Positions 46,156 through 58,596 of a DNA stretch of 64,000 nucleotides are shown piece by piece; the first letter of the stretch is position 1, and the number at the start of each line of letters is the position of its first letter. Under the pieces are notes generated by a model that made no database searches, had not been told where the DNA came from, and saw only the letters and a program-made list of their open reading frames with translations. The stretch is from Erpetoichthys calabaricus (taxonomy: Eukaryota; Chordata; Cladistia; Polypteriformes; Polypteridae), in contig NC_041408.2 in assembly GCF_900747795.2 (NCBI RefSeq), positions 92,890,259 through 92,954,258 of the forward strand. Direction: 5' to 3'. The translations under genes and the position numbers were made by a program.

Positions 46156-46364
46156 ATGGTAAAAGTTTTCTAATATTCTAATGTTTTTGACTTTATGTTA
46201 TGAAATTCCTAATAAAAAATATATAAATAATTAATTAATTGGAATATAGGAAGCATTAGTATGAGTTACATTGACATCATTGGGTGTATTTTAATCATTA
46301 GGTCCTACTTCAGTGCCATTTACCCACACGGCCACTCGGTTCTTTTTAAATTACCATTACTAGG
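46156..46364. other. SOS1 intron 1, AT-rich
   Basis: Nothing recognised. Confidence 0.4.
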
Positions 46365-46630
46365 ATGCAAGTAACTATGGCTGGGAAGTTGGAGGAAATC
46401 ACATGGAAGGCTTTCAAGGATTTTATTGAAATTTTTCTTTGCAACTACAGAGCACCAAACCAGTTGGCTAGTTGGCAACATGCTTCCAACATACAAAACC
46501 ATGAAGTGTTCCTAAAGATTCATGTTCTGCATTCACACTTGGACAGCTTCATTGCTAATCTTAGTGCAGCCAGTGACAGACATGATGAAAGGCTTCACCA
46601 CAATGCTACAACAATGGTCAAGCAGTAATG
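46365..46630 (+). pseudogene. Fragment of a mobile-element-type protein (C-terminal part)
   Basis: The 87-residue frame reads WKAFKDFIEIFLCNYRAPN and, after an unrelated-looking stretch, LKIHVLHSHLDSFIANLSAA then SDRHDERLHHNATTM. The string 'LKIHFLHSHLDFFPxNLGxVSDEHGERFHQ' is known to me from many arthropod and some vertebrate genomes as part of an uncharacterised, repetitive protein. A minus-strand piece with the neighbouring N-terminal part is at 62345-62770. Probably a domesticated or fossil transposon gene; its family name is not known to me. Confidence 0.45.
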
Positions 46631-47215
46631 GGGCAAGTGAAGTCCATCAACTCAGAAACAAGAAGCATTACATTTTTAGCTTAGTCAGACTAATGCAATG
46701 TGATCGCACCATTAAGAAGTTAAACACACTAAATTCAATAAAATCCCATTTTGTAATTTCATGTTTCTCCAAATTCCTGTGTGATACAGTCGGCCTCAAA
46801 ATATATTTGTGTTCAGTTTGGAGATGTATATTATAATTGTCAAAAAATGTTGCAAGAAACAAAACCTTTGAAAACTTTTATTGTCCAGTGTAAAGACACA
46901 AACTGTCTATGCTGAGATGGGAAGGAGGTTGTTTAATAAGGACACAACATGTATTGAGTACTGAGAAAAGCACTATATAAATGTAATGAATTATTATTAT
47001 TAAGATGAATCGGCAGCAGAGTTTTATGCAGCACTCCTCCTTAGAGCATGCAGTTGTCTTAAGTCTGTTCATGCATTCATTTGAACACCTTGAAATGTTC
47101 TTTCTAATAACTGGACACACAAACAAATTTAATGTCAGGATAGATACAGCTGCATCTACAGAAGAATAGCTACATGCCTTGGACTGTGTTGTATTTATTA
47201 TCATCAGATATCTAT
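46631..47215. other. SOS1 intron 1, unclassified
   Basis: Contains a SINE-tail-like AGCACTATATAAATGTAATG with ATT repeats near 46970. No other recognition. Confidence 0.4.
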
Positions 47216-47409
47216 CCACCCATTTTGTAAACCAGCTTTGTCCACTAAAGGGCTAAGCAGGCCAGAGCTTATCCTGTCAGCATTTGGCACCACCAGTGGG
47301 GCTGATCTGCACACGTTCACACCCATTTATTAAGAGCCAGGTCCACAAAATCATAAATTCACACCCATTCAACGCATCACTTTTTACAGTTGCACTGATG
47401 ACTCTTCAT

Positions 47410-47700
47410 TAGATAGATAGATAGATACTTTATTAATCCCAAGGGGAAATTCACATACTCCAGCAGCAGCATACTGATAAAGAAAATATTAAAGAGTGAT
47501 AACAATGCAGGTATACAGACAGACAATAACTTTGTATAATGTTAACGTTTACCCCCCCGGGTGGAGCTGAAGAGTTGCATAGTGTGAGGGAGGAACGATT
47601 TCCTCAGTCTGTCAGTGGAGCAGGACGTTGACAGCAGTCCATCGCTGAAGCTGCTCCTCTGTCTGGAGATGATCCTGTTTAGTGGATGAGTAGATTAGGA
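47410..47700 (-). mobile_element. LINE 3' end with GATA tail
   Basis: On the minus strand an ORF2-derived/3'-UTR piece ends GGGATTAATAAAGTATC followed by a (TATC)n tail. The same end phrase with GATA repeats occurs at 18.5 kb. It includes typical words (CAGAGGAGCAGCTTCAGCGA). Confidence 0.65.
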
Positions 47701-48412
47701 CACCTAGCTGCCACTGAACACGGAGTAGGCACACTTACTTTGTTCTTCTGATAGAGTAAAAAAGATTTTTTTGGAAGTCATGTGACTTAGTTATAGCTGC
47801 TGGTCCCAGAGATCAGGGAGAATAAATAAACCCGGACCCTAATGGGCTGTCGTCGTGGCTCCAGGACTGCATCGATCTTTTCACTTTATAACGGTTTCAT
47901 TAAGATGACAGCAGAAGAACCAGGATTGCCAAGTCATTTCAGTCTAGTCTAGATTGTGCACAAATGCAACAATCAATATTTAAAGAACATAAAAAGAAGT
48001 TTAGATTATAACAGATCAAGGTTATTATACTTTTTAGTTTTTATTTCTATATTTGTTCAGACCTTGCTTAGAAATTCAGTTTAGTTTTAGTTTTCCTTCA
48101 TCACGTATTTTTAGTTTTAATTTAGTTTTCATTTCACAAAGACATTTCTATCTGTTAGTTTCAGTTTTAGTAATCATGGTATGGTTAAAGAGCTACTATA
48201 AGGTTTATTTTTGTGTCACAATCAGACAGAACTGTACACTTAATGGATTTGGATATAATATGAGCTTAATGTTTGTGAAAATTACTACACTACATGGTTT
48301 TGTTTTTGTCTGATTAAAACAAGCATAATCAAAACCAGATACTGAATATGAACAATTTTACACAATAATAATTTACATTACATAATTATGTAATTTTAAA
48401 AATATTTTCTAT
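47701..48412. other. SOS1 intron 1, AT-rich, unclassified
   Basis: No gene or named element. 48030-48180 is T-rich with repeated TTTTAGTTTT words. Confidence 0.45.
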
Positions 48413-48723
48413 GTCGGGTGGCATGGTGTCGCAGTGGTAGCGCTGCTGCCTCACAGTAAGGAAACCTGCGTTCACTTCCTGGGTCCTCCCTGTGTGGAGT
48501 TTGCATGTTCTCTACGTTGGTTTCCTCCCCCAGTCCAAAGACATGCAGGTTAGGTGCATTGGCGATTCTGAATTGTCCCTAGTGTGTGCTTGGTGTGTGT
48601 GTGTGCGCGCCCTGCCTGGGGTTTGTTCCTGCTTTGCACCCTGTGCTGGCTGGGATTGGCTCCAGCAGACCCCCCGTGACCCTGTGTTAGGGTATAGCGG
48701 GTTGGAAAATGACTGACTGACTG
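48413..48723 (+). mobile_element. SINE family S with 9-bp target duplication
   Basis: Head GGCATGGTGTCGCAGTGGTAG, body, tail GGTTGGAAAATGACTGACTG. ATTTTCTAT stands at 48404-48412 and 48724-48732. Confidence 0.92.
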
Positions 48724-48871
48724 ATTTTCTATTTCATTTGTGCTGAACAAATGTGCGCTGACTATTGGCACTTTTTATATTTTCCTTTTATTGTCCAAAA
48801 TGGTCCAATTTTTAACAAAATTTAGGTGAATTTTAGGGTTTGAGGTTTTTTTTTTTTTTTTATACTCTAAA

Positions 48872-49875
48872 CTAGCCCCCTGCACGCTTCGCTCGCCAAC
48901 CCTTGCCAACTAAACCCCAAATCCCCCCGCCCCCAACAGGCCTGCGCTACATGCCAGCCACCTTGTGTCTCTGCCGCTCACGTTGTGAAGAGCGGGACTA
49001 AACGCACCCCAAGAAGACATGGTCGCTGCTGGTCCTCTTAAACGGTGATACAATGAGAAACAACTAGTTTTTTTGTTTACCTCCTCTTTGCTCAATCAGC
49101 TGCTGTCTTGCTGCTGCCACCATGCCATGTGATCTGCATCTCGCATGGCGCTTCAAACATTTAAAAGCCTGTACAGCAGCTGTCCTTTTGTCTCGCTGCC
49201 TTGTCTCTCTTCTCTCCCAGACATCCTCTGCTCCTGTTGGGGGTGTCCCGCTCCCAAGGCGCGCCCCTATGAAGAGGAAGATTTTCTATTCTTTTAATTG
49301 AGAGACGGAACTGTCCCCTTCAACTACACACAGAGCTCGATTCACTCCTGAAAGAGACTTATGTTTGTTTGAAGTATCTGAATAACGTTTCTGTCTCTAA
49401 AATCTCTTGTGACCTAAGCATGACGGCGTATGTGGATTTCACTTTCACCAAACAGCCAATCTTTTAATTCTCGCAGATACGCCTCTTCATTGGGAAGAAA
49501 CACTACTTTTCCCTGATGGCAACACGAATTAGACGATCTACAAGTCTCCGACTTAGTTTAAATCCGAACAATATATTCGATCTCTTTTCGCTGTTCCGTT
49601 ATATCACCAAGTAGCTAATGTGATCTTTACTATCATTTTTTTGAGACTTTTGAATTTTAGTATATCCATTATCTCTAACCTGCTCTGCATGTGTATCGCT
49701 CCAACGTTTTTGAATTCTTTACGACGTTCTACTTTGTCATCTACTCTTTGTCTTTTATTTCCGGCCCCAGGCCTGGTTAAATCTTTTGGCACAAAGTCTC
49801 ATCTTGCGGGACGTGAAAGTATCTCTCTGTTAAAGTCACGTCTCATCCCAGGATTTTTTTATTATAATAGAGAGA
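48872..49875 (-). mobile_element. Non-autonomous Helitron, copy H3
   Basis: Minus strand: starts TCTCTCTATTATAATAAA, ends GGCGAGCGAAGCGTGCAGGG...CTAG. About 1 kb. The inner part shares the block CTTTTATTTCCGGCCCC(A)GG with copies H2 and H4 but has its own middle. No helicase frame. Confidence 0.8.
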
Positions 49876-50387
49876 CTGACATAGTAAAACACCTGTTTTA
49901 TTAAAATGGTACAATATGACATCTGTCTGTTTCAATCGCCATGTGCATTTATGAACCTCAGTTCACCAGATACTGCATGCCTTACATCCCTCTTTCTTTG
50001 TGTTTCTTGTTGCCGTTGTATGCACCTCTAGCTCTGTTGTGGACACATGGAGGTACGCCACACAGTTTACTACCTTTCGCTGGCTACAATACTGCCCTCT
50101 TGTTGACACTGGGCGACATTATGTCCGAGCAAGAGCAAGGGCACAGGCACCAGATGGGCAAACAGACATCTTATTGATTGTATATAGAGATATTTTTGCT
50201 TTTCTCTGTTCGTAATATTCATGTAAGAAATATGTTTAAACAGAAGAAAAATGTTCACTCCGACCAAATGCAGTGGTCTTCTTGAAGCAGGATGGTGATC
50301 ATGTGTTCCTCTGGCATGAGTGCCAAGCACACCTGCAGTGTTCCTTCCGATGGCAGACTAGGAGAAATGACAGTTTGTCTTCAGTTA
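49876..50387. other. SOS1 intron 1, unclassified
   Basis: No exon and no named repeat; the short frames of about 70-86 residues have no recognisable domain. Confidence 0.4.
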
Positions 50388-51997
50388 CAGTCATATGAAA
50401 AAGTTTGGGAACCCCTCTTAATTCCTTGCATTTTTGTTTCTCATTGGCTGAGCTTTCAAAGTAGCAACTTAATATATGACATGCCTTATGGAAACAGTAG
50501 GATTTCAGCAGTGACATTAAATTGATTGGATTAACAGAAAATATGCAATATGTATCATAACAAAATTAGACAGGTGCGTAAATTTGGGCACCCCAACAGA
50601 GATATGACATCAATACTTAGTTGAGCCTCCTTTTGGCCTCTAGACACTGTCCTCCTATAGCCTCTGATGAGTGTCTGGATTCTGAATGGAGGTATTGTTG
50701 ACCATTCTTCATACAAAATCTCTCCAGTTCAGTTCAATTTGATGGACAGCCTGCTTTATATCATCCCATAGATTTTTGATGATATTCAAGTCAGTGGACT
50801 GTGACGGCCATTCCAGAACATTGTACTTCTCCCTCTGCATGAACGCCTTTGTAGACTTCCAACTGTGTTTTGGGTCATTATCTTGTTGGAATATCCAACC
50901 CCTGCATAAGTAACTTCAACTTTGTGACTGATGCTTGAACATTATCCTGAAGAATTAGTTGATATTGGGTTGAATTCATCCGACCCTCGACTTTAACAGG
51001 GGCCCCAGTCCCTGAACTAGCCACACAGCCCCACAGCATGATGGAACCTCCACCAAATTTGACAGTAGGTAGCAGGTGTTTTTCTTGGAATGCGGTGTTC
51101 TTCTTCCGCCATGCAAAGCGCTTTTTGTTCTGACCAAATAACTTCATTTGTGTCTCATCAGTCCAAAGCACTTTGTTACAAAATGAATCTGGCTTGTCTA
51201 AATGAGCATTGGCATACAACAAGTGACTCTGTTTGTGGCGTGAGTGCAGAGAGGGCTTCTTTCTCATCACCCTGCCATACAGATGTGCTGAATTGTAGAA
51301 TGATGTACAGATGCACCATCTGCAGCCAGATGTTCTTGCAGGTCTTTGGAGGTGATCTGTGGGTTGTCTGTAACCATTCTCACAATCCTGCTCATATGTC
51401 GCTCCTGTATTTTTCTTGGCCTGCCAGACCTGCTGGGTTTAACAGCAACTGTGCCTGTGGCCTTCCATTTCCTGTTTCCATTCCTTACTGTTACAGAAAC
51501 TGACAGTTTAAACCTCTGAGATGGCTTTTTGTAGCCTTCCCCTAAACCAGGAGACTGAACAATCTTTGTTTTCAGATCTTTGGAGAGTTGCTTTGAGGAT
51601 CCCATGCTGTCACTCTTCAGAGGAGAGTCAAAGGGAAGGAAGCACAACTTGCAATTGACCACCTTAAATACCTTTTTATCTCATGATTGGACACACCTGG
51701 CAATGAAGTTCAAGGCTCAATGAGCTCATCCCACCAAGTAATCAGCATTGAGCAGTGACAGGCATTCAAATCAGCACAATGACAAGGGGGCCCACATTTT
51801 TGCACAGCCAGTTTTTCACATTTGATTTAATTTCATACAACTAAATACTGCATCACTGAAAATCTTTGTTTGGAAAACACCGCAGTACTCAGATGTTCCT
51901 AGGAAATGAAAGACATACCACTGTTATCTTTATTGCTGAAAGGAGGGTCAATTATTATGCAGGCTGAGAGGGGGTCCCAAACCTTTTCATAAGACTG
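50388..51997 (-). mobile_element. Tc1-like transposon, fifth family, nearly full length
   Basis: 1610 bp between TA pairs (50386-50387; 51998-51999); ends CAGTCATATGAAAAAGTTTG and, inverted, CAGTCTTATGAAAAGGTTTG. Minus-strand transposase: MGSSKQLSKDLKTKIVQSPG then KWKATGTVAVKPSRSGRPRK (HTH region with GRPR), then a second frame from 51270 with VLWTDETQMKLFGQNKKRF (first Asp), LLPTVKFGGGSIMLWGCVAS. The remaining C-terminal part is out of frame. At least two breaks; otherwise one of the better copies here. Confidence 0.93.
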
Positions 51998-51999
51998 TA

Positions 52000-52535
52000 T
52001 GTAAGCAAAATATGTCAGGGAGTGAGTGAGTGATGGTGGTGTATGTGTCTGACAGAGACCTGATGAGCAGTTACCTCCATTGTGTTTATACCTATGATGT
52101 TCAGGATCCATGCCAAGGAATGAGGTCTGGGGAGCTATCAGCTTCAGCACTTACTCACATCTGGTGTGTGTTGAGGGGACCTTGATCAGTACTACCTATG
52201 TCACCAATGGTCCCATTCCTGCACGTAATGGAACATGTGTTCATCCAGCAAAACGGTGCCGTCTCCATTCCACCCATGCAATTCATCTTCCTCTTGAGGC
52301 CATTTCTCACCTCCATTGGCTAGCACGCCTGCAACACTTCTCCCTAATTGATCCTGCAGGGGACTGGACTGGACTGGACTGGACTGGACTGGACTGGAGG
52401 GTGGATGGCAGATGGCATGTCTCCTGCGTTGAGCCACCACCAGTGAACCTCGACCAAGTTGAGCCTCAAATATTGAAAGGGAATAGAGGACATTCATCTT
52501 CTGTATGGTTTTTGTGCATGACAGAATATGGACCT
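52000..52535. other. SOS1 intron 1, unclassified, with (GGACT)n
   Basis: A pentanucleotide (GGACT)n run of about eight units stands at 52360-52398. The surrounding 144-residue frame crosses it and is an artefact. Confidence 0.5.
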
Positions 52536-52815
52536 GTGTTGTAGCACAGTGAGGTCACACCTGATTTTAATGGGAGTAAGCTATAACACTGGACACTCAA
52601 TGTACCAAAGAAGCCTCGTCGTATCACTGTGTGTGACTGCGCCCTTAACGCACGCTGATTCTCCCACACAAATCTCTGTTCCATGGTGTGTAACATCTTC
52701 AGGGTGTTCTTTTTTTCACTTTCCAATAGTGTGTCATTCATATAAAGCAGAAAAAAAATCAACGGTCCAAGGGCAGGCCCCTGAGGGACTTTGCTGGTTC
52801 TGTCAAGCATTGATT
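52536..52815 (-). mobile_element. Possible LINE reverse-transcriptase fragment
   Basis: The minus strand reads KVPQGPALGPLIFFLLYMND, which resembles the PQGSVLGPLLFLLYINDL block of LINE reverse transcriptases. Only this block is convincing. Confidence 0.5.
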
Positions 52816-53069
52816 GTGGTCAAACCTCAGCGTGCCGCAGTCATGTGACCCTTAAGTAACTAGGGAAGTAAACTTACTTGAGAGTAATTTAGGATCAGTG
52901 ATGCGTGACTCACTCTCTAATTGTATGGGAGCTGCTTTTTAAAAGCTGTCAATTGTATTTATCTGATAAAGTAAGTAGTAAGACTATTGCTAATATTTAA
53001 AATTGTATGTTTTTATATTCAATGCTTTAATTGGACATCATTTTTGAAAGCCAGAAACGGGGAAGACGG

Positions 53070-53420
53070 AGAGAACTTTATTTGTCCCCAGGGGACATGT
53101 TGGCTTTTTACAGAAGTTCTTATTGGCTAACCAGAGAGATTGCAATACGCCAGCTTTCAGTGCAACTCAGGCTTCTTCTTCAGGCAAGAAACTGGAGTAC
53201 ATCTAAGATGTCTCACCTCAAGGTTTTCCAGTGCTGTATCCGTCCTGGTTTCTATATAAGCACAGAAATCTCCACTTTCTGGATTCCATCTCGCCTGAAG
53301 AAGGGTCTTGAGTTGCATTGAAAGCTGGCATATTGTAATCTTATTGGCTAACCAGAAAAAGGGGTCATTTTACTTCTCACTACATCCATAATGGCTAACA
53401 CGGTACAACACCCTAGTAAT
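53070..53420. repeat. Retroelement-end repeat (also at 14200-14335)
   Basis: CTGAAGAAGGGTCTTGAGTT - GCATATTGTAATCTT - TTGGCTAACCAGAAAAAGGGG matches 14240-14325 (AAAGCTTGCATATTGTAATC; AGCCAATAAAAGGGGTCATT). The phrase is frequent in fish genomes and, as I recall, belongs to an end of Penelope-like elements; that naming is tentative. Confidence 0.5.
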
Positions 53421-53446
53421 ACAGCAGCTCTTTAAATAAATAAATA

Positions 53447-54218
53447 CAGTGGACCCTTGACTTACGAACTCAATTCGTTCACGAGGGCTGCTTGTAACTC
53501 AAGTTGGTTGTAAGTCCTATTTTTCCCCATAAGAAATAATGGAAATACCCATAACGCATTCCGAACCTCCCACAGCAACACTTACTTAACCTTTTCATAA
53601 TAAAAAAGGGTTGTATAATGTGCATAATTTACCAAAACACCAATAATTTTTCTAATGCACTAACCAAAAAGTTATAAAAAGTGCCTAGCCTACCAGAAAC
53701 AACAATTTCATACTGTACTCACCATTTAAGTTGACATCTTTGGGCTGCAGGAAGGGTGGAGGAGGAGAATGAAATGGAAGGTGGTTATTGTTTGGAAGGA
53801 GCCTGCTTATACAAATTTTTCATTGTAAAATTGTCGAGATGGTGGATTTTGACATGCTGTACATATTCGCGAGATCGGTCACACGAACACCACTCTCATA
53901 TTTCCACACAATTTCCTTCTTCGTTTCGATTGTGATTGCTTTCTTTACCTTTGTTACCTTCTCTTCCTTCCTTAGCAATTATCGAAAAAAATTATATAAA
54001 TCACTGCACTGACCGAAATTACGTCCACAAACACATGTATCTGGGCTCCGACTGACACTTACAAACGCTCTCGGCTGTTTGTTTACAATCGTGCAAGTGG
54101 ATACATGTGACCACATTCAGGTCGTAACGCAAGATGTTGGTCGTAAATCAAAACAAAAATTTTGGTCGTAAAGCAAGTTGTTCGCATGTCAGGCCGGTCG
54201 TATATCAAGGGTCGACGG
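53447..54218 (-). mobile_element. Tigger/pogo-type element with transposase N-terminus
   Basis: TA-flanked (53445-53446; 54219-54220). Ends CAGTGGACCCTTGACTTACG and, inverted, CCGTCGACCCTTGATATACG. On the minus strand it reads KKEIVWKYESGVRVTDLANM then YSMSKSTISTIL, the helix-turn-helix of pogo-type (CENP-B-like) transposases. The DDE domain is deleted. Confidence 0.85.
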
Positions 54219-54373
54219 TACATAAATAGGCAGAAAAGTAAATAAATAAAATATCAAGATGCCACTAAAACGCAGATGTGGATACAACTGGCATTTCATT
54301 CAGCACCACTATCCATGCAGGATGGCTGGGTCTTCTTTCAAGGATCCACATAAATCGACTGTGTATGTTATGG

Positions 54374-54730
54374 CGGAGTGGTGGCTCTCAGGCTAGTGAT
54401 CTGCCCTGGCAATCAGAAGGTTGTCGGTTTGAATCCTGTAAATGCCAAAAGTGACTCTTGAGCACGGCCCTTAACCTGAAATTGCTCCGTCCTGGGTATG
54501 ACGTTAATCTGCATCCATCCCTGTAGGGAAAAACCTGGGGGTTGGTGGCAGAATTGGCACTCCAGCCACCATAAAAAAACTTCCCACTGGTTCCATTCCA
54601 TCTGAACTGGTGTGGGTGCTGAGGTGTCACCCGTTGCATGGCTGCACTCGGGTTCTAACCTGGGGTCCTGAGTTGGTTTGTCATGTGGTGGGTGCGGCAA
54701 TGTGCTGTATCAGCGCGTGCCCCTAACCTC
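54374..54730 (+). mobile_element. tRNA-headed SINE-like retroposon with 10-bp target duplication
   Basis: Head CGGAGTGGTGGCTCTCAGG, box-B-like GGTTTGAATCC, body as in 43286-43665. TATGTTATGG stands at 54364-54373 and 54731-54740, fixing its ends and a length of 357 bp. Confidence 0.9.
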
Positions 54731-55077
54731 TATGTTATGGTGGTCATGGGATTGTTTTCTCTACAGAGAGCCTTTCCCAGATGGTGAGATAAAGAGCTGG
54801 TCAAAGCCCTCAAGAATACAACGTAATGAGACGTGAAATGACCTTGTGATGGTCTACTCTACGCATGGTGCTATATAAAATAAAGAGAGTCTATAGCTGC
54901 AGGTGGAAGCTGCTGCCGCACGTTTCGTTGCATTGCACAATATACTTTGTCAGCGTGCTCGTGTTGATCAAACACAGAAAACTCTGCAGTCTGCTTGTGA
55001 CTTTACGCTGTAGGAAGATAAATAAATAAGGTAAACCAGTAAATAACATTCGATGTGGCTTTTATATAAGTAACATA

Positions 55078-55600
<523 letters not shown>

Positions 55601-55602
55601 TA

Positions 55603-57190
55603 CAGTATCTCACAAAAGTGAGTACACCCCTCACATTTTTGTAAATATTTTATGATATCTTTTCATGTGACAACACTGAAGATATGACACTTTGATATGA
55701 TGTAAAGTAGTCCGTGTACAGCTTGTATAACAGTGTAAATTGGCTGTCCCCTCAAAATAACTCAACACACAGCCATTAATGTCTAAACCGCTGGCAACAA
55801 AAGTGAGTACACCCCTAAGTGAAAAATGCCCAAATTGTGCCCAAAGTGTCAATATTTTCTGTGTCCACCATTATTTTCCAGCACTGCCTTAACTCTCTTG
55901 GGCATGGAGTTCACACAAGCGTCACAGGTTGCCACTGGAATCCTCTTCCACTCCTCCATGATAACATCACGGAGCTGGTGGATGTTAGAGACCTTGTGCT
56001 CCTCCACCTTCCCCACAGATGCTCAATAGGGTTTAGCACTGGAGACATGGTTGGCCAGTCCAGCACCTTTACCCTCAGTTTCTTTAGCAAGGCAGTGGTC
56101 GTCTTGGAGGTGTGTTTGGGGTCGTTATCATGTTCAGTTTCCGAAGGGAAGGGATCATGCTCTGCTTCAGTAGGTCACAGTACATGTTGGCATTCATGGT
56201 TCCCCCAATGAACTGTAGCTCCCCAGTGCCGGCAGCACTCATGCAGCCCCAAACCATGACATTCCCACCACCATACTTGACTGTAGGCAAGACACACTTG
56301 TCTTTGTACTCCTCGCCTGGTTGCTACCACACATGCTTGACACCATCTGAACCAAATAAGTTTATCTTGGTCTCATCAGACCACAGGACATGGTTCCAGT
56401 AATCCATGTCCTTAGTCTGCTTGTCTTCAGCAAACTGTTTGCGGGCTTTCTTGTGCATCATCTTTAGAAAAAGCTTCCTTCTGGGATGACAGCCATGCAG
56501 ACCAATTTGATGCAGTGCGGCGGGCGTATGGTCTGAGCACTGACAGGCTGACCCCCCACCCCTTCAACCTCTGCAGCAATGCTGGCTGCGCTCATACGTC
56601 TTATTTTCAAAAGACAACCTCTGGATATGACGCTGAGCACATGCACTCAACTTCTTTGGTCAACCATGGCGAGGCCTGTTCTGAGTGGAACCTGTCCTGT
56701 TAAACCGCTGTATGGTGCTGGCCAGTGTGCTGCAGCTCAGTTTCAGGGTGTTGGCAATCTTCTTATAGCTGAGGCCATCTTTATGTAGAGCAACAATTCT
56801 TGTTTTCAGATCCTCAGAGAGTTCTTTGCCATGAGGTGCCATGTTGAACTTCCAGTGACCAGTGTGAGAGCGATAACACTAAATTTAACACACCTGAGAC
56901 CTTGTAACACGAACGAGTCACATGACACCGGGGAGGGAAAATGGCTTATTGGGCACAATTTGGACATTTTTCACTTAGGGGTGTACTCACTTTTATTGCC
57001 AGCGGTTTCGACATTAATGGCTGTGTGTTGAGTTATTTTGAGGGGACAGCAAATTTACACTTTTATACAGGCTGTACACTGATTACTTTACATTGGAGCA
57101 AAGTGTCATATCTTCAGTTTTGTCCCATGAAAAGATATCATAAAATATTTACAAAAATGTGAGGGGTGTACTCACTTTTGTGAGATACTG
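55603..57190 (-). mobile_element. Tc1-like transposon, family 2 copy B, full length, inactive
   Basis: 1588 bp between TA pairs (55601-55602; 57191-57192); ends CAGTATCTCACAAAAGTGAG and its inverse. Minus-strand transposase in pieces: [20 protein letters not shown] from 56842, [15 protein letters not shown]-like second block, [20 protein letters not shown] third block, then the C-terminal part near 55900-56100 (equivalent to NPIEHLWG) in another frame. Several breaks. Same family as 16791-18318, opposite orientation. Confidence 0.95.
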
Positions 57191-57352
57191 TAAATGCACA
57201 ATCACAGGTTACTTTTCCAATGCTGCTGCTGCTGCCTAAATGTTTTTGAATTTCTGGAATGTATCCAGTCATAGCTTTTTGATTGACATCATGATACTAG
57301 CCTCATTAGTTTATGAGTAATTCTCTGACATACATTTTAATATTTAGAATGA

Positions 57353-58596
57353 CTAGGGGGCTCCGCCCCCTGCTTGCTTCGCTCGCCAACCCCCGTGTTT
57401 GGTTTACCGGATATACAATACAATTTATTTTTTGTAGAGCCCAAAATCACACAAGAAATGCCGCAATGGGCTTTAACAGGCCCTGCCTCTTGACAGCCCC
57501 CCAGCCTTGACCCTCTAAGAAGACCAGAAAAAACTCCCAAAAAAAACCCTTGTAGGGAAAAAATGGAAGAAACCTCAGGAAAGGCAGGTTCCAGGTAGGT
57601 TGGGCGTGCAGTGGGTGTCAAAAAGAAGGGGGTCAATACAATACAGTGCAATACATAGAACAGAATAAATCCTCAATACAGTATAAAAATTCTAGAAGTA
57701 CGGAGTAGAATTTCACATTAGATGATATCCCATAATATGATCTGGATTTGTTTTAAGTCCTGGAGACCTCATTCAAAAAGCTGCCTCCCCCATTTTGCCA
57801 TTCCACATCTGAAATAGCGCTAATCCGATAAAAGGACCCCTCATTCCCACGTCTCCATTCATCAGGGATGACTTTACCTTAGGCAGGCAATCTACAATTT
57901 AAAGAGATTGTTATTTTCTTGTGAATTGTTAGATATGCATTATTTTCACTTTTACTTTACAAACTTTTGTAAAAACAGTACTTGTTTCTTTATTTCCTGC
58001 CCCACGCATGGTTACATCTTTCTTCCCAGACGTATAATGCTGCTCGTGTTGTGAAGGGTGTTGAGGCTGAACGTACGCTAAGGATATGCCTGTGGATCAT
58101 CTGCTGTCTTTTTGCTGCTTTCTAGCTGCCTCTTCTGCCTGTCGCATGTCGTTGTTTTAAGAGCTCCGAGCACATGATGCCTTCCTGCCAAAAGCAATCC
58201 AACAACTCCTAGCTTAGAGGTCTGTTGACTTGTTTTAAATGATGGCTGACTGCCTGGTCTCGCGTGACGTTGTAAAAGCAATACCTGTCTTTTATTTCTG
58301 CCCCCGGGCATGGTTGAATTCTTTATTGCAGGATGTATAACGCTGCTGGCGTTTGGTTGGGGTAGCTGCTATCGCGCTGCCCTTCGATCTTTTTAAAGCC
58401 TGTATAGCTGCTGTCTTTTTTGCTACGGCCCTGGGACAATCTATTGGCACCAAGTCTCATGTTTACGGTCCCCGCGAGACGCACCGTGGCAAGTCTCCTT
58501 GGTCTCGCGGGTCTTTAAAATGTCTTTCGAGATTATCATGTATCGTAGCCTTGCATTTGCTTTCCATTCCAGGATTTTCTTTTATATGTAGAGAGA
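57353..58596 (-). mobile_element. Non-autonomous Helitron, copy H4, with an insert
   Basis: Minus strand: starts TCTCTCTACATATAAAAG, ends GGCGAGCGAAGCAAGCAGGG and GGCGGAGCCCCCTAG, a perfect-looking terminal hairpin with CTAG. It shares long blocks with H2 (ATTGTTATTTTC; TATGCATTATTTTCACTTTT; GACGTATAAYGCTGCTC). 57428-57893 is a foreign insert. It also seems to contain a second, partial round of the same inner block (58280-58350), so an internal duplication is likely. Confidence 0.82.
57428..57893. mobile_element. 466-bp unclassified insert with 8-bp target duplication
   Basis: ACAATTTA stands at 57420-57427 and 57894-57901. Copy H2 shows the uninterrupted site (CCGGATAAACAATTTAAAGAG, 5324-5344). 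The insert includes GCCGCAATGGGCTTTAACAG, AACCCTTGTAGGGAAAAAAT and AATACAATACAGTGCAATAC. This sequence is common in fish as a dispersed repeat; an 8-bp duplication fits hAT, but no clear inverted ends are seen. Confidence 0.85.

Noticed and set aside
52110-52544. 144-residue frame with repeated DWTGL
   Set aside because: It crosses a (GGACT)n repeat and has no protein similarity that I can see.
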